From Rhizobium sp. NZLR1 (GTDB taxonomy: Bacteria > Pseudomonadota > Alphaproteobacteria > Rhizobiales > Rhizobiaceae), in assembly GCF_017357385.1 (NCBI RefSeq), contig NZ_CP071632.1:687501-751500 (forward strand): DNA of 64,000 nt, in the 5' to 3' direction. Below the pieces are notes generated by a model. It worked only from the letters and a program-made list of their open reading frames with translations. It was not told where the DNA came from and did no database searches. Of the stretch, positions 15,789-25,443 are shown in pieces. The translations under genes were made by a program, and so were the position numbers. How positions within the stretch are numbered: the stretch's first letter is position 1; the number at the start of each line of letters is the position of its first letter.

Positions 15789-18335
15789 TTAGCTCGCTGA
15801 CTTGCGTGGGCGACCCTGTTCCGGCGGGATGATTTCGACTGCGCCGTCGGTTGCCGGTGCCTTCGCATGGCGGCGGCGCCAGTCGCCGAGGAAGAGCAGG
15901 ATCGGTGCCGCGATGAAGATCGAAGAGGCGCCGGCCACGAGAATGCCGAAGACCATCGGGATCGCGAAGCTTGATACGGCGCTGCCGCCCCAGATCGCCA
16001 TCGGCACCAGCGCGAGGAAGGCCGTCGCATTGGTGTAGAGGCTTCGCGCCAGGGTCTCGTTGATCGACTTGTCGATGATCTCGCGCAACGGCATCGACTT
16101 ATAGAGCCGCATGTTTTCGCGCATGCGGTCGTAGACGACAACCTTGTCGTTCACTGAGTATCCGACGAGCGTCAGGATGGCGGCGATGGCTGTCAGGTTG
16201 AAGTCGAGGCCGGTGATCGCGAAGAAGCCGATCGCCTTGGTGACGTCGAGCACCAGCGTGACGATGGCGCCGACGGCAAACGGCCATTCGAACCGCACCC
16301 AGATGTAGATGAGCATCGCGAAGCTGGCGATCACCACCGACAGGATGCCGGCCCAGGCAAGCTCGCCGCTGACCTTCGGACCGATGACGTCTGTGCCTTC
16401 GACGGTGGCGCCCGGATCAATCTTGGCGACTTCGGCCTTCAGTTTGGTCACCGCTGCCGTCTGCGCCTCTTCGCCGCCTTCCTGCCGTTGGGCACGCACA
16501 AGAATGCTGTTTTTGTCGCCGAAGGACTGCAATGTGATTTCGCCGAGCCCGAGAGTGTTCAGGCCATCGCGAAATGTGCCGAGATCGGCCGGGCCGCTGG
16601 TCTTGACGGACATCTGGATGCCGCCGCGGAAATCGACGCCGTAGTTCAGACCCGGATGGATGAACAGCAGGACCGAAGCGATCGAAAGCAGCGCCGAAAC
16701 GGTGACCCCGAAGAAGCGCGCCTTCATGAACTGAATGTGCTTGTCATAGGGGCTGAACGGGATCAGCGGCCGGATGTTCAGCACCTTGAGCTTGCTGCGG
16801 CGGGTGATCTCGATCATCGCGACGCGCACGAAGGCGACCGAGGTGAACATGGAGATGATCAGGCCGAGCGCCATGGTCACGGCGAAGCCGCGAACCGGCC
16901 CGGAGCCGAAATAAAACAGGATGGCCGCAGCGATCAGGGCCGTCATGTTGCCGTCGATGATGGTCGAATAGGCACGGCGGAAGCCGGTATCGATGGCGGC
17001 GAAGGCACTCTTGCCCTTGCGTGTTTCCTCTCGGATGCGCTCATTGATCAGAACGTTGGCGTCGACCGCAAGACCGATGCCGAGCACGACACCGGCAATG
17101 CCTGGCAGCGTCAGCGTCGCACCCACCAGCGTCAGGGCCGAGAAGGTCAGGATCGTGTGGATCAGGAGCGCGATATTCGCCAGAACGCCCCAAGTGCCAT
17201 AGAGAACGAAGATGAACAGTGCGACGAGCGCAAAGCCGACGAGGCCGGAATAAATACCCATCTTGATGGCGTCGGCGCCGAGGTCGGCGCCGACGGTGCG
17301 TTCCTCGATGACCGTCAGCTTGGCGGGCAGGGCGCCGGCGCGCAGCATGGCGGCAAGCGTCGTTGCGCTGTCGGCCGAGAAGCTGCCAGAGATCTGGCCG
17401 GAACCGCCGGTGATCGGCTCGCGGATAACAGGCGCGCTTAGCACCTTGTCGTCGAGGACGATGGCGAACGGATTGCCGACGTTCTGACGGGTGATTTCGG
17501 CAAAGCGGGTGGCGCCGGCGCTGTCGAAGCGGAAGCTGACGACCGGCTCATGCGTGTTCGGATCGAAGCTGACGCGGGCGTCCGAAAGCCGGTCGCCGGA
17601 GATTTCGACGCGGTCGAGGACCGGATAGGACCTGCCTTCCTCGTCCTTCAGCATGGTCACGCCAGGTCCCGCCTCGTTGTTCGGCGCCAGCATGTGGAAC
17701 GACATCTTGGCGGTGGAGCCGAGAAGCTCGCGCAGGCGCGACGGATCCTGGGCGCCCGGAAGCTGGACGAGCACGCGGTTGGCGCCGACGCGCTGGATGG
17801 TCGGCTCGGAGACGCCGACCTGGTCGACGCGCTGACGGATGACTTCAAGGCTCTGCTGGACGGCATTATCGACATTGGTCGAGATGCCGGCCGGCGAGAA
17901 GCCGATGGTGATCGTGGCGCCGTTCGCGGTGACATCAAGATCCGTCTGGCCGGCGCTGATGCCGGTGCTGATCGGATTGGCGAGCGTCTTGAGGTCGGTG
18001 ACGGCGGCATCGCTCTGCGCGGCATCGGCGAGCGTCACGACGATCTGGTTCTGGCTGCGGACGACGGCCTTCGGCTGGATGCCCTTTTCGCGCAGCACGC
18101 GGCGTGCGTCCTGAAGCAGCGATTGCAGCCGCTCCTTGGTCAGGTCCGCTTCGTCGACTTCCAGAACGAGATGCGAGCCGCCGCGAAGGTCGAGGCCGAG
18201 TGACACCTGTTCATGCGGCAGCCATGCTGGCACGCGCTGAAGGACGGATTGCGGCAGGACGTTCGGCAGGGCGATCAATAGGCCGAGAAAGATGATCACG
18301 GTATAGGTGAACACCAGCCATGGTGAAGTACGCAT
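15789..18335 (-). CDS. secDF: protein translocase subunit SecDF (fused)
   Basis: 848 residues combining SecD and SecF in one chain, as in several alphaproteobacteria. SecD features: an N-terminal membrane helix, LGLDLRGGSHLVLEVD near residue 48, the large periplasmic domain, and the membrane block with GIAGVVLGIGLAVDANVLI. SecF begins near residue 535 (FFGVTVSALLSIAS) with the GVDFRGGIQM motif and the second membrane block (TLVGYSVNDKVVVYDR). The protein uses the proton motive force to pull exported chains through SecYEG. Length and motifs are complete. It is probably its own unit, ended by the hairpin at 15732. Confidence 0.95.
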   Translation of the reverse strand: MRTSPWLVFTYTVIIFLGLLIALPNVLPQSVLQRVPAWLPHEQVSLGLDLRGGSHLVLEVDEADLTKERLQSLLQDARRVLREKGIQPKAVVRSQNQIVVTLADAAQSDAAVTDLKTLANPISTGISAGQTDLDVTANGATITIGFSPAGISTNVDNAVQQSLEVIRQRVDQVGVSEPTIQRVGANRVLVQLPGAQDPSRLRELLGSTAKMSFHMLAPNNEAGPGVTMLKDEEGRSYPVLDRVEISGDRLSDARVSFDPNTHEPVVSFRFDSAGATRFAEITRQNVGNPFAIVLDDKVLSAPVIREPITGGSGQISGSFSADSATTLAAMLRAGALPAKLTVIEERTVGADLGADAIKMGIYSGLVGFALVALFIFVLYGTWGVLANIALLIHTILTFSALTLVGATLTLPGIAGVVLGIGLAVDANVLINERIREETRKGKSAFAAIDTGFRRAYSTIIDGNMTALIAAAILFYFGSGPVRGFAVTMALGLIISMFTSVAFVRVAMIEITRRSKLKVLNIRPLIPFSPYDKHIQFMKARFFGVTVSALLSIASVLLFIHPGLNYGVDFRGGIQMSVKTSGPADLGTFRDGLNTLGLGEITLQSFGDKNSILVRAQRQEGGEEAQTAAVTKLKAEVAKIDPGATVEGTDVIGPKVSGELAWAGILSVVIASFAMLIYIWVRFEWPFAVGAIVTLVLDVTKAIGFFAITGLDFNLTAIAAILTLVGYSVNDKVVVYDRMRENMRLYKSMPLREIIDKSINETLARSLYTNATAFLALVPMAIWGGSAVSSFAIPMVFGILVAGASSIFIAAPILLFLGDWRRRHAKAPATDGAVEIIPPEQGRPRKSAS

Positions 18336-18419
18336 GTTGTATTCCTTAGATAATCGGGGGGCCGGCGCTCGGGCGCTGGCGGCATGTCGTCAGATGTCGG
18401 AAGCGCCTCGGCGCAAACG

Positions 18420-18800
18420 TCAGGCAGCAGCCGGCGGTGCGCGCGGCTGATGGGTCCTGGAGACCACGGCATGAAGCAGAGCTTCGGATGCCGGAAAAGC
18501 GGCCGATATGTTCCATCCGGCGAAATCGACAACCGGGGCAGCGACAAGGGCGGGCGATCCGGCATCATGAGCTGCCTGCTTCGGCGCAAGCTTGCGCTCG
18601 GTGGCGAGCAACCCGCGCACGGCATCGCGCGCAGTCAGCTGCGGCGGTTGCGGATCACGGCCGGAGGAGGAAAGCGTATTGACGGCAGCGGCCGGCGAGA
18701 TGACCAGATTGCCGCCGAAAAGCAGGCCGAGATAGGCAAGGATGGCGACGAGGAGAGAAGCGGCGACACGGTTGGTCAGACGGTGCTGGTCCAGCTCCAT
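18420..18800 (-). CDS. small single-pass membrane protein, unknown function
   Basis: About 126 residues from the ATG at 18800, which has ACGGAGA just upstream; an ATG at 18878 would add 26 residues and overlap the end of the antiporter gene. One strong membrane helix is seen at about residues 12-32 (AASLLVAILAYLGLLFGGNL). The rest is Ala- and Pro-rich and ends in Pro-Ala repeats, suggesting a periplasmic tail. It lies between the antiporter and secDF on the same strand, 84 bases before secDF. I do not recognise the family. Confidence 0.45.
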   Translation of the reverse strand: MELDQHRLTNRVAASLLVAILAYLGLLFGGNLVISPAAAVNTLSSSGRDPQPPQLTARDAVRGLLATERKLAPKQAAHDAGSPALVAAPVVDFAGWNISAAFPASEALLHAVVSRTHQPRAPPAAA

Positions 18801-18852
18801 CTTCTCCGTCCCGGCGATGTCACTCCCGTATCGGCTCAAAAGCGCGCCAATC

Positions 18853-20670
18853 TCATTCTCTTTGCGGCGGAGCGTCATCCGCCGGGATAATTGTATCAGG
18901 CCCACGCTCGTCTTCATAGGGCACACTCTCATGATGCACTTGGGCGAGCCGGTCAACCATACCCAGCGCGATTTCACGCTCGCCCATGATGACGGTGTCG
19001 GCGCCATAGTGCTTCAATTCATCGACCTCGGCGTCGGAATGGGCGCGGGCGACGATGAGGATCGACGGATTGACGCTGCGCGCCTGCTCGGCGATGCGGC
19101 AGGCCTCGAAGGCGTTCGGGATGGCGATGGCAAGGCTGCGGGCGGCGGAAAGGTTGGCGAGGTCGAGCGTTTCCCGCATCACCGCATTGCCCATCAGGGT
19201 TTCGATACCCTGAGCTTTCAGCTCGCCGATGCGCTTGTCGGAATCCTCGATGACGAGGAAAGGTGTGGCTGACGATTTGAGATTCTGCCCGACGATGCTG
19301 CCAACCCGCCCGTAGCCGACGAGAATGGCGTGGCCGCTGAGAGCGGTCGGGTACACCTCGTCGTCTTCGGGCAAAATCTCCTCCTGGGCGGCGATCGCAT
19401 CTGCCGCGAGAGGGGCCGCCACCACCTCTTCCCGCTTTGCCCCGTCCAGCAGCGGCCGCACGCGGTCGCAGAGGAAGAACAGCAGCGGATTGAGGATGAT
19501 CGAGATGATGGCGCCGGCAAGGATCAGATCGCGGCCTTCCTCCGGCAGCAGCCCGAGTTCGACGCCGAGGGCGGCGAGGATGAAGGAGAATTCGCCGATC
19601 TGGCCGAGGCTGGCCGAAATCGTCAGCGCCGTGCTAAGCGGCTTCTTGAAGGCGAGCACGATCAGCAGGGCGGCGACGGATTTGCCGATGACGATGATGA
19701 AGATGGTGGCGAGGATCGGCAGCGGCTTGTCGATCAGGATGTTCGGATCGAACAGCATGCCGACCGAGACGAAGAAGAGTACGGCAAAGGCGTCGCGCAG
19801 CGGCAGGCTTTCCTGTGCGGCGCGATGGCTGAGTTCGCTTTCTGCAAGCACCATGCCGGCAAAGAAGGCGCCGAGCGCCAGCGACACGCCGAAGAGCTTT
19901 GCCGCTCCGAAAGCGACGCCGAGCGCAATCGCCAGTACGCCGAGCCGGAACAGCTCGCGCGACCCGGTATGGGCGATGCGGTGCATCGTCCATGGAATGA
20001 GCTTGCGGCCGAAGGCCAGCATCAGCGCCACGAACAGCGCCACCTTCACCAGCGTCATGGCGATCATGCCGCCGATGCCGAGATCGAGGCCCAACAGGCG
20101 GTTCAGCCCGGCCGAGAGCGGCTCGACAGGCGCGTGACCCTCACCGCCGATGCTGGCTGCGGCCGGGATAAGCACCAGCGCCAGCACCATGGCGAGATCC
20201 TCGACGATCAGCCAGCCGACGGCGATCCTGCCGCGCTCCGTTTCGACCAGGCGCCGCTCCTGCAGCGCTTTCAACAGCACCACGGTTGAAGCGACCGAAA
20301 GCGCCAGGCCAAAGACCAGGCTGCCGCCGGTCGGCCAGCCCATGAAGGCGCCGAGCCCCCAGCCGAGCAGCGTCGCGAAGGCGATCTGCGCGATCGCGCC
20401 TGGCACGGCGATGCCGCGCACCGACAGCAGGTCTTTCAGCGAAAAGTGCAGGCCGACGCCGAACATCAGCAGGATGACGCCGATCTCGGCAAGTTCCGGC
20501 GCCAGGCTCTGATCCGCCACATAACCCGGCGTGTGTGGTCCGACCAGCACGCCAGCTATGAGATAACCGACGAGCGGCGGCATCCGCAGCCGATGGGCAA
20601 GCGCGCCGAAGATGAAAGCCAGCACGAGGCCGCCGACGATTGTCGAAATCAATGGCGTATCGTGCGGCAT
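18853..20670 (-). CDS. ybaL: KefB/YbaL-type cation:proton antiporter with TrkA-N domain
   Basis: 605 residues. The first 390 form a monovalent cation:proton antiporter-2 membrane domain with about twelve helices (LVGYLIAGVLVGPHTPG, ILLMFGVGLHFS, then LGAFFAGMVLAESE). A TrkA-N Rossmann domain follows (HAILVGYGRVGSIVGQNL, about residue 430-545), where nucleotide or glutathione-type ligands gate the family. It exchanges K+ or Na+ for H+ at the inner membrane. The product is closest to YbaL in layout; the symbol is by family similarity. It is divergent from a small Xre-type regulator gene. Confidence 0.88.
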   Translation of the reverse strand: MPHDTPLISTIVGGLVLAFIFGALAHRLRMPPLVGYLIAGVLVGPHTPGYVADQSLAPELAEIGVILLMFGVGLHFSLKDLLSVRGIAVPGAIAQIAFATLLGWGLGAFMGWPTGGSLVFGLALSVASTVVLLKALQERRLVETERGRIAVGWLIVEDLAMVLALVLIPAAASIGGEGHAPVEPLSAGLNRLLGLDLGIGGMIAMTLVKVALFVALMLAFGRKLIPWTMHRIAHTGSRELFRLGVLAIALGVAFGAAKLFGVSLALGAFFAGMVLAESELSHRAAQESLPLRDAFAVLFFVSVGMLFDPNILIDKPLPILATIFIIVIGKSVAALLIVLAFKKPLSTALTISASLGQIGEFSFILAALGVELGLLPEEGRDLILAGAIISIILNPLLFFLCDRVRPLLDGAKREEVVAAPLAADAIAAQEEILPEDDEVYPTALSGHAILVGYGRVGSIVGQNLKSSATPFLVIEDSDKRIGELKAQGIETLMGNAVMRETLDLANLSAARSLAIAIPNAFEACRIAEQARSVNPSILIVARAHSDAEVDELKHYGADTVIMGEREIALGMVDRLAQVHHESVPYEDERGPDTIIPADDAPPQRE

Positions 20671-20749
20671 CGCTGTCTCCCGATCTGGAAATCCCGTTCG
20701 TAATATGACATATATGGTTTATATCGACCAATATGGGTAAGTTGAAATT

Positions 20750-21004
20750 ATGGGTCAAGGCGCAAGGGAAACAATTCTCACTCCCGCACTCTGCCGCGCG
20801 GCGCGCGGATTGCTCGATTGGACCCAGACCGATCTTGCCGACAGGGCCGCCGTCTCGCGCAGCACCATCCGCGATTATGAGGGTCGCCTCCACGACATCC
20901 ACCGCGCGACGGAGGCGCAGCTGCGCCTCGCCTTCGAGGAAGGCGGCGTCAAATTCGTCGAGATCGATGGGGCGGGTACCGGCCTCTGCCTGTCCACGGC
21001 ATAA
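20750..21004 (+). CDS. small helix-turn-helix regulator (Xre family)
   Basis: 84 residues. A helix-turn-helix of Xre/Cro type occupies most of the protein: LCRAARGLLDWTQTDLA, then AAVSRSTIRDYEG as the recognition helix. The C-terminal FEEGGVKFVEIDG segment is common in small rhizobial regulators of this type. The gene is divergent from the antiporter gene, with 79 bases between starts containing AT-rich repeats (ATATGG at two places), so control of itself or the antiporter is plausible (inference). Confidence 0.8.
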   Translation: MGQGARETILTPALCRAARGLLDWTQTDLADRAAVSRSTIRDYEGRLHDIHRATEAQLRLAFEEGGVKFVEIDGAGTGLCLSTA

Positions 21005-21028
21005 TTCCTCAAATCGGAATCGATCGAC

Positions 21029-22471
21029 TCAGGGCGCCAGGCAGGTGGCGGAGACCCTGTAGACGGAGAGCGACTTACCCCTGTAATAGCCCTCCGTCGG
21101 CTGCCAGTTCTTCAGAACCTCGGGCGTCTCCGCGGCGCAGGTCAGGGACCCATCCGTGAGGAAAAGCACTTTGCCGGTGATGTCGGCAGGTAGAGCGAAT
21201 TCCTGTTCGTAATAGCTCTCCGGAAAGCCGGCCGGCGCCCGCGCATAGATCCGGTAGGATGCATCGCGCAGCGTATAGAAAAGATCGGCGACCATGTCGC
21301 GATTGTCGGTGACGATGATGTCGGTGCCGGCCTGAGCTGCGAGTGCGGCGGCCTCGCGGCTGACCTCGGCGCGGCCGAGATAGCGCTTCATCAGTTCGTC
21401 GCCGTTCGGCAGCAGCAACTGCTGCGGAAAGATCGTCGCCAGCGGAAACAGCAGGCTGGCGATGCCGTTGATGGTGAGCGACAGTCTCAGGCCCCTCGGC
21501 CACATCCGATAAAGCAGCCAGACGGCAAGGATGGTCCCGGCGATATAGGCGGTCACCGCCCAGTTCGCATAGGCCTTGGCGACCGTTGCCTGTAGCGTGA
21601 TCAGCACCACCACCGGCATCGACAGCCAGACCAGCATCTTTTCCCGAGCGTCGCTCCTGCCCTTGATCATGCGATAGACTGCCCAGAGCATCGCAAAGAA
21701 GATGATCGGCCCGACGACGCCGAATTGGGCGGAGAAGAATTCAAACCCGCGACGGAGATTGATGCCGAGTTCGCTCCAGTGGGCGATGTCCTGCGTATGC
21801 CGCACCGTCGTATTATTGTGCTGCAGGTTCCACCAAAGGTTCGGCAAGGCAACCACCGTCGCGATCGCGACCGCAATGATGAAATCCCGGATGGCGATGC
21901 GCGCCGCCGGAATGAAGAGGAGAGCAAGCGCGCCGCCCGGAACGACGAACAGCACGGCGTATTTCGTCATGAAGGCGAGGCCGACGCCGAGGCCCATGAC
22001 GAGCGCGAGCCCCACCGAGCGACGCTGCGTCAAGCCGAAATAGGCAAACAAGCTGATCGCGATGAAGAACAGCAGGATCACGTCGGTCGAGAAGAATACC
22101 GAGGAAAGTGCGACGCCCGGGAGGGTAATGTAGGTGGCGCCTGTCCACCCTTCGATCTCCGGGCCGACGAAACGCTTTGCAACTTTCATCAGAACCAGTG
22201 CCGCCGCCATGTGGATCAGTGGTCCGGAGAGCCTGATCCAGTAGATGGCGTTGGAGCCGGAAAGCTCGGTCATCGCCCGGATCACCCAAGCGATCATCGG
22301 CGGTTTGGAATAATAGCCGAGATCGAGATTCTGCGCCCAGAACCAGTACTGCGCCTCGTCGACGAACAGGTCCGTCTGATCGAAATGCAGCGTAACGACG
22401 CGCCAGAGCGTGAAGCCAAGAACGATGAGGAGACCAGATCTGGGGGACATAAGCGAGTGTTCCGCTGACAT
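21029..22471 (-). CDS. glycosyltransferase family 39 protein (ArnT/PMT-like)
   Basis: About 480 residues from the ATG at 22471; an ATG at 22450 is also possible and neither has a strong ribosome binding site. The N-terminal membrane helix is followed by a periplasmic loop with VDEAQYWFWAQ, the DE pair typical of GT39/GT83 transferases that use polyprenyl-phosphate sugars. KPPMIAWVI and about ten further helices follow, then a soluble C-terminal domain. Such enzymes add sugars to lipid A, proteins or other surface glycans on the periplasmic side. The acceptor is unknown. Confidence 0.8.
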   Translation of the reverse strand: MSAEHSLMSPRSGLLIVLGFTLWRVVTLHFDQTDLFVDEAQYWFWAQNLDLGYYSKPPMIAWVIRAMTELSGSNAIYWIRLSGPLIHMAAALVLMKVAKRFVGPEIEGWTGATYITLPGVALSSVFFSTDVILLFFIAISLFAYFGLTQRRSVGLALVMGLGVGLAFMTKYAVLFVVPGGALALLFIPAARIAIRDFIIAVAIATVVALPNLWWNLQHNNTTVRHTQDIAHWSELGINLRRGFEFFSAQFGVVGPIIFFAMLWAVYRMIKGRSDAREKMLVWLSMPVVVLITLQATVAKAYANWAVTAYIAGTILAVWLLYRMWPRGLRLSLTINGIASLLFPLATIFPQQLLLPNGDELMKRYLGRAEVSREAAALAAQAGTDIIVTDNRDMVADLFYTLRDASYRIYARAPAGFPESYYEQEFALPADITGKVLFLTDGSLTCAAETPEVLKNWQPTEGYYRGKSLSVYRVSATCLAP

Positions 22472-22529
22472 GAAAGGCGCCAGTGCGATACACCAAAGGT
22501 GCCGGACTGCCAACGGGGATGGATGGGTT

Positions 22530-22643
22530 TTAGAACACCCGAAGCGCGCGGATATCGCGGTTTGCGGCGAGAAAATCGAGGCGGGCGACGGCGGCGAGCA
22601 GCGTCATTGCAATCAAGCAGGAACCCAATCCGAGAACAATCAT
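22530..22643 (-). CDS. 37-residue membrane microprotein
   Basis: A short frame not detected by usual length cut-offs: ATG at 22643, TAA at 22530-22532, with AAGGA about eight bases before the start. It reads MIVLGLGSCLIAMTLLAAV followed by ARLDFLAANRDIRALRVF. The first 19 residues form a single membrane helix and the rest a basic, amphipathic tail. It lies 58 bases before the glycosyltransferase gene on the same strand. Function unknown; conservation across rhizobia would decide whether it is real. Confidence 0.45.
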   Translation of the reverse strand: MIVLGLGSCLIAMTLLAAVARLDFLAANRDIRALRVF

Positions 22644-23075
22644 TGCTCTGTCCTTGTCGACGTCATGTCTTGGTTATCGACCGGCGTATATCACGGAGCT
22701 TGCGTGTGCCTTGTAGCAGCCGTGCAACTCCGCAGCAGTATTTGCTGTGAACGGCCTTGAATTGCTTCAAAAGCCGGTGCTGCCAAAGGCTTATTAACCT
22801 TCAAGCAAGGAATTAACCATAAACATTGGTTTACACGTCGGAATGGGAAGATTCACTCGTTCCCACCAGGCATGACGCCGTCCCGCCGTACCGGGTTGAT
22901 CCGGTATCCATCTCTTCAGACAGCTCCGAAACATAGCTGATCAAGGGGCTTCGATCCGCCGGTTGTAACCGGTTGGTGAGGACCGTCTCCAGACCTGCGT
23001 TTCGACGGATGCTGCAAAAGTTTTTGGCCGGGCTTTCGCTCGGAATGTGGTCGGGGACAGGCGTTGAGGCAGGAT
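22644..23075. other. promoter region of the che operon
   Basis: About 430 bases without a supported gene. It contains an AT-rich stretch with two TTAACC words (about 22793 and 22811) and the GCATGA / TCCGG motif shared with the flagellin genes, listed separately. The transcription start of the che operon most likely lies here. Confidence 0.5.
22870..22911 (+). promoter_or_regulatory. bipartite motif of che/flagellin promoters, icpA copy
   Basis: GCATGACGCC at 22870 and TCCGGTAT at 22900, with 24 bases between the GCATGA and TCCGG blocks. The same two blocks precede flaA, flaB, flaC and flaD. This copy is about 175 bases before the icpA start rather than about 45, so a long leader would be expected. 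Confidence 0.5.
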
Positions 23076-24704
23076 ATGCCATCAGATCAGGCTCGTGGAG
23101 CGCAGGCAGGCAGCTTGCGCGACCGCCTGCGTTTTGTCGGTCTCGATGCCGACCAGTGCGAGCTGGTGCGCCGCAATCGACCGGCCCTCGAAGCGCATTT
23201 GAAGGCAGGTCTCAGAGATCTCTTCCACAGGTTCCAGTCATTCCCCGACGCCGCGCGTAATTTCGAGAGCGAGCGCCAAGTCGAGCGCCTGCATGATCTG
23301 CAGTCCTCGCACTGGGATGTGCTGACCGATGCGCGGTTCGACAGTCTCTATGCCGAGCGCGTCAAGGTTCTCTCCGATACCGAAAGCAAGATCGGCCTCG
23401 ATCCGCGCTGGCACGTGGCTGGCCATGGCGTCGTGCTGGAGCATGTTGTTTCCGGTCTCGCCGAGCAGATCGCCGGCCGATCGTTGCTGCCGTCCGCCAA
23501 GCGTCGCACCCGCGAAATCTCCGATCTGATGACAGCGATCATCCGCATCGTCATGGTCGATGTGGAAATCGCCGTCTCGCTCCGCTTCAACGCGCAGCGC
23601 GCCGCTGAACAGCGCGCGCTTGCCGATCAGCGCGCCGATAACGAGGCCGAGATCGTCAGGATCTTCGGCGATGTCATCGAAGGCCTGTCGGCACGCGACT
23701 TGACGCGGCGCGCGCCCGTCGATGGAGCCCATGCCGCGATCGCCGCCGCGCTGAACGGCGCATTGGATGGCCTCCAGGCCGAGTTCACCGCCATCACCGA
23801 GCGCACGCTCAAGGCCGAAGCGGCGACAGGCTCGCTTGCCGGCCTGTCCAGGCAGTTCGCCGGCACGGCTTCGGACCAGGCCGACCGGCTGCAGCTTTCT
23901 GCCGCTGCCCTTGCCGGTATCGCCGGCAGTGTCCGCGACGGTGCTGCCGACAGCCGCACTGCCGAACAGGCCGCCGCCTCGACGCGCGCCGCCGTCGAAC
24001 AAAGCGGCGAGGTCGTCGGCCGCGCGATCAGCGCCATGGCCGATATCGAGCAGTCAGCCGAAAAGATCGGCCAGATCATCGGCGCGATCGACGAGATCGC
24101 CTTTCAGACCAATCTTCTGGCGCTGAACGCCGGCATCGAGGCCGCTCGCGCCGGCGATTCCGGCCGCGGTTTTGCCGTCGTCGCCCAGGAGGTCCGCGCG
24201 CTGGCCCAGCGCTCGGCCGAAGCCGCCCGCGAGATCAAGACGCTGGTGACGACGACCAAGGCCCAGGTCGACGCAGGCGTGCAGATGGTCGGCCGCACAC
24301 AGGATTCGATCGGCAGCATCGTGCGTCAGGTCACCGACATCAATGCCGCCATCGCGGGCATCGCCACCCGAACCGGCGAACATGCCGCAAGCCTCGACAT
24401 CGTGACTTCAGACATCAAGGGCCTGGGTAGCGAGGTGGCGGACAGCGCCGGCCTTGCGGAGCGCTCCGCCGAAGGCGCCGACCACCTTCATACCGTCATT
24501 CTCGAACTCGGTCAGACGATTCGCGAATTCCGCATCGCCCGGGAAAACGCCAATGCCGGACGCCCGGCGCCGGTTCGTGTGACGTCGCCGCGCGCCATCG
24601 AAGCCGCCGCCCGTCCGGCTGTGGCCGAAGACGAATACGAAAATGATGATTTTAGCCTTCCGCGGCCGTTCGCAAGCGTCGGAGGTGGGCGGAATGTTTA
24701 CTAA
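23076..24704 (+). CDS. icpA: cytoplasmic globin-coupled chemoreceptor IcpA
   Basis: 542 residues from the ATG at 23076; a TTG four codons upstream is an alternative. No membrane helix is present. Residues 10-175 form a protoglobin-like sensor domain ([32 protein letters not shown]). The C-terminal half is a methyl-accepting signalling domain with the hairpin tip [21 protein letters not shown]. First gene of the che operon, as icpA/mcpE is in R. leguminosarum and S. meliloti, where IcpA acts in energy taxis. In the globin part the position where HemAT has the haem-ligating His appears to be Glu103 here. No C-terminal CheR-tethering pentapeptide is seen. Confidence 0.88.
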   Translation: MPSDQARGAQAGSLRDRLRFVGLDADQCELVRRNRPALEAHLKAGLRDLFHRFQSFPDAARNFESERQVERLHDLQSSHWDVLTDARFDSLYAERVKVLSDTESKIGLDPRWHVAGHGVVLEHVVSGLAEQIAGRSLLPSAKRRTREISDLMTAIIRIVMVDVEIAVSLRFNAQRAAEQRALADQRADNEAEIVRIFGDVIEGLSARDLTRRAPVDGAHAAIAAALNGALDGLQAEFTAITERTLKAEAATGSLAGLSRQFAGTASDQADRLQLSAAALAGIAGSVRDGAADSRTAEQAAASTRAAVEQSGEVVGRAISAMADIEQSAEKIGQIIGAIDEIAFQTNLLALNAGIEAARAGDSGRGFAVVAQEVRALAQRSAEAAREIKTLVTTTKAQVDAGVQMVGRTQDSIGSIVRQVTDINAAIAGIATRTGEHAASLDIVTSDIKGLGSEVADSAGLAERSAEGADHLHTVILELGQTIREFRIARENANAGRPAPVRVTSPRAIEAAARPAVAEDEYENDDFSLPRPFASVGGGRNVY

Positions 24705-24767
24705 CCTATCGGATGATTGCCTCAGCTCGTCTTCTCGGGCCGGGGACAAGGGGACAAGGAAAAGCTG

Positions 24768-25064
24768 ATGGCAGCAAAGAAGAGTGGCAAGACGCTGGAT
24801 TTGACAGCGGTGCTCGACCTCAACGAGGCTTCCGCCTTGCGCGACAAACTTCTCTCCCTCAGGGGTAGCGGCCTGTCAATAGACGCTTCCGGCGTCGAAC
24901 GGATCGGTGCTCTTTGTGCCCAGGTTCTGATGTCCGCCGAGAAGACCTGGGTGCAGGACAAGCAGCCATTCACCTTCTCCAAGGTGTCCGACGCATTTCA
25001 GAAAACCATGCAGCTGGCGGGCGTCAATATTGATCACCTGCTTGCCAAGGAGATTCGGCAATGA
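24768..25064 (+). CDS. cheS: STAS-domain chemotaxis protein CheS
   Basis: 98 residues from the ATG at 24768 (AAGGAAAAG upstream). It has a STAS-like fold: LDLTAVLDLNEASALRDKLL, then LSIDASGVERIGALCAQVL. The equivalent S. meliloti protein, CheS (orf2), has about the same length and binds CheA to speed loss of phosphate from CheY1, the phosphate sink. Its stop overlaps the cheY1 start by four bases (ATGA), so the two are translationally coupled. Confidence 0.85.
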   Translation: MAAKKSGKTLDLTAVLDLNEASALRDKLLSLRGSGLSIDASGVERIGALCAQVLMSAEKTWVQDKQPFTFSKVSDAFQKTMQLAGVNIDHLLAKEIRQ

Positions 25065-25426
25065 AGAAAAAAGTTCTTACCGTGGATGATTCCCGCACCA
25101 TCCGAAACATGCTTCTCGTGACGCTGAACAATGCCGGCTTCGAGACGATTCAGGCGGAAGACGGCATCGAGGGTCTCGAGATTCTCGAAGAGTCCAATCC
25201 TGACGTCATCGTGACCGACATCAACATGCCGCGCCTCGATGGTTTCGGCTTCATCGAAGGTGTCCGCCGCAACGAAAAATATCGGGCGATCCCGATCCTG
25301 GTCCTGACCACCGAAAGCGACGCGGAAAAGAAGAACCGCGCCCGCCAGGCCGGTGCCACGGGCTGGATCGTCAAGCCTTTCGATCCGGCCAAACTGATCG
25401 ATGCCATTGAGCGTGTAACCGCTTAA
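25061..25426 (+). CDS. cheY1: chemotaxis response regulator CheY1
   Basis: 121 residues, one receiver domain: acidic pair in TVDDSRTI, phospho-acceptor Asp53 in VTDINMPRLDG, Thr in LVLTTESD and Lys in IVKPFDP. In S. meliloti CheY1 does not drive the motor but drains phosphate from CheY2 through CheA, with help from CheS. Position between cheS and cheA supports the same role here. Confidence 0.92.
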   Translation: MKKKVLTVDDSRTIRNMLLVTLNNAGFETIQAEDGIEGLEILEESNPDVIVTDINMPRLDGFGFIEGVRRNEKYRAIPILVLTTESDAEKKNRARQAGATGWIVKPFDPAKLIDAIERVTA

Positions 25427-25443
25427 ACCCAGGATTTGCACCG

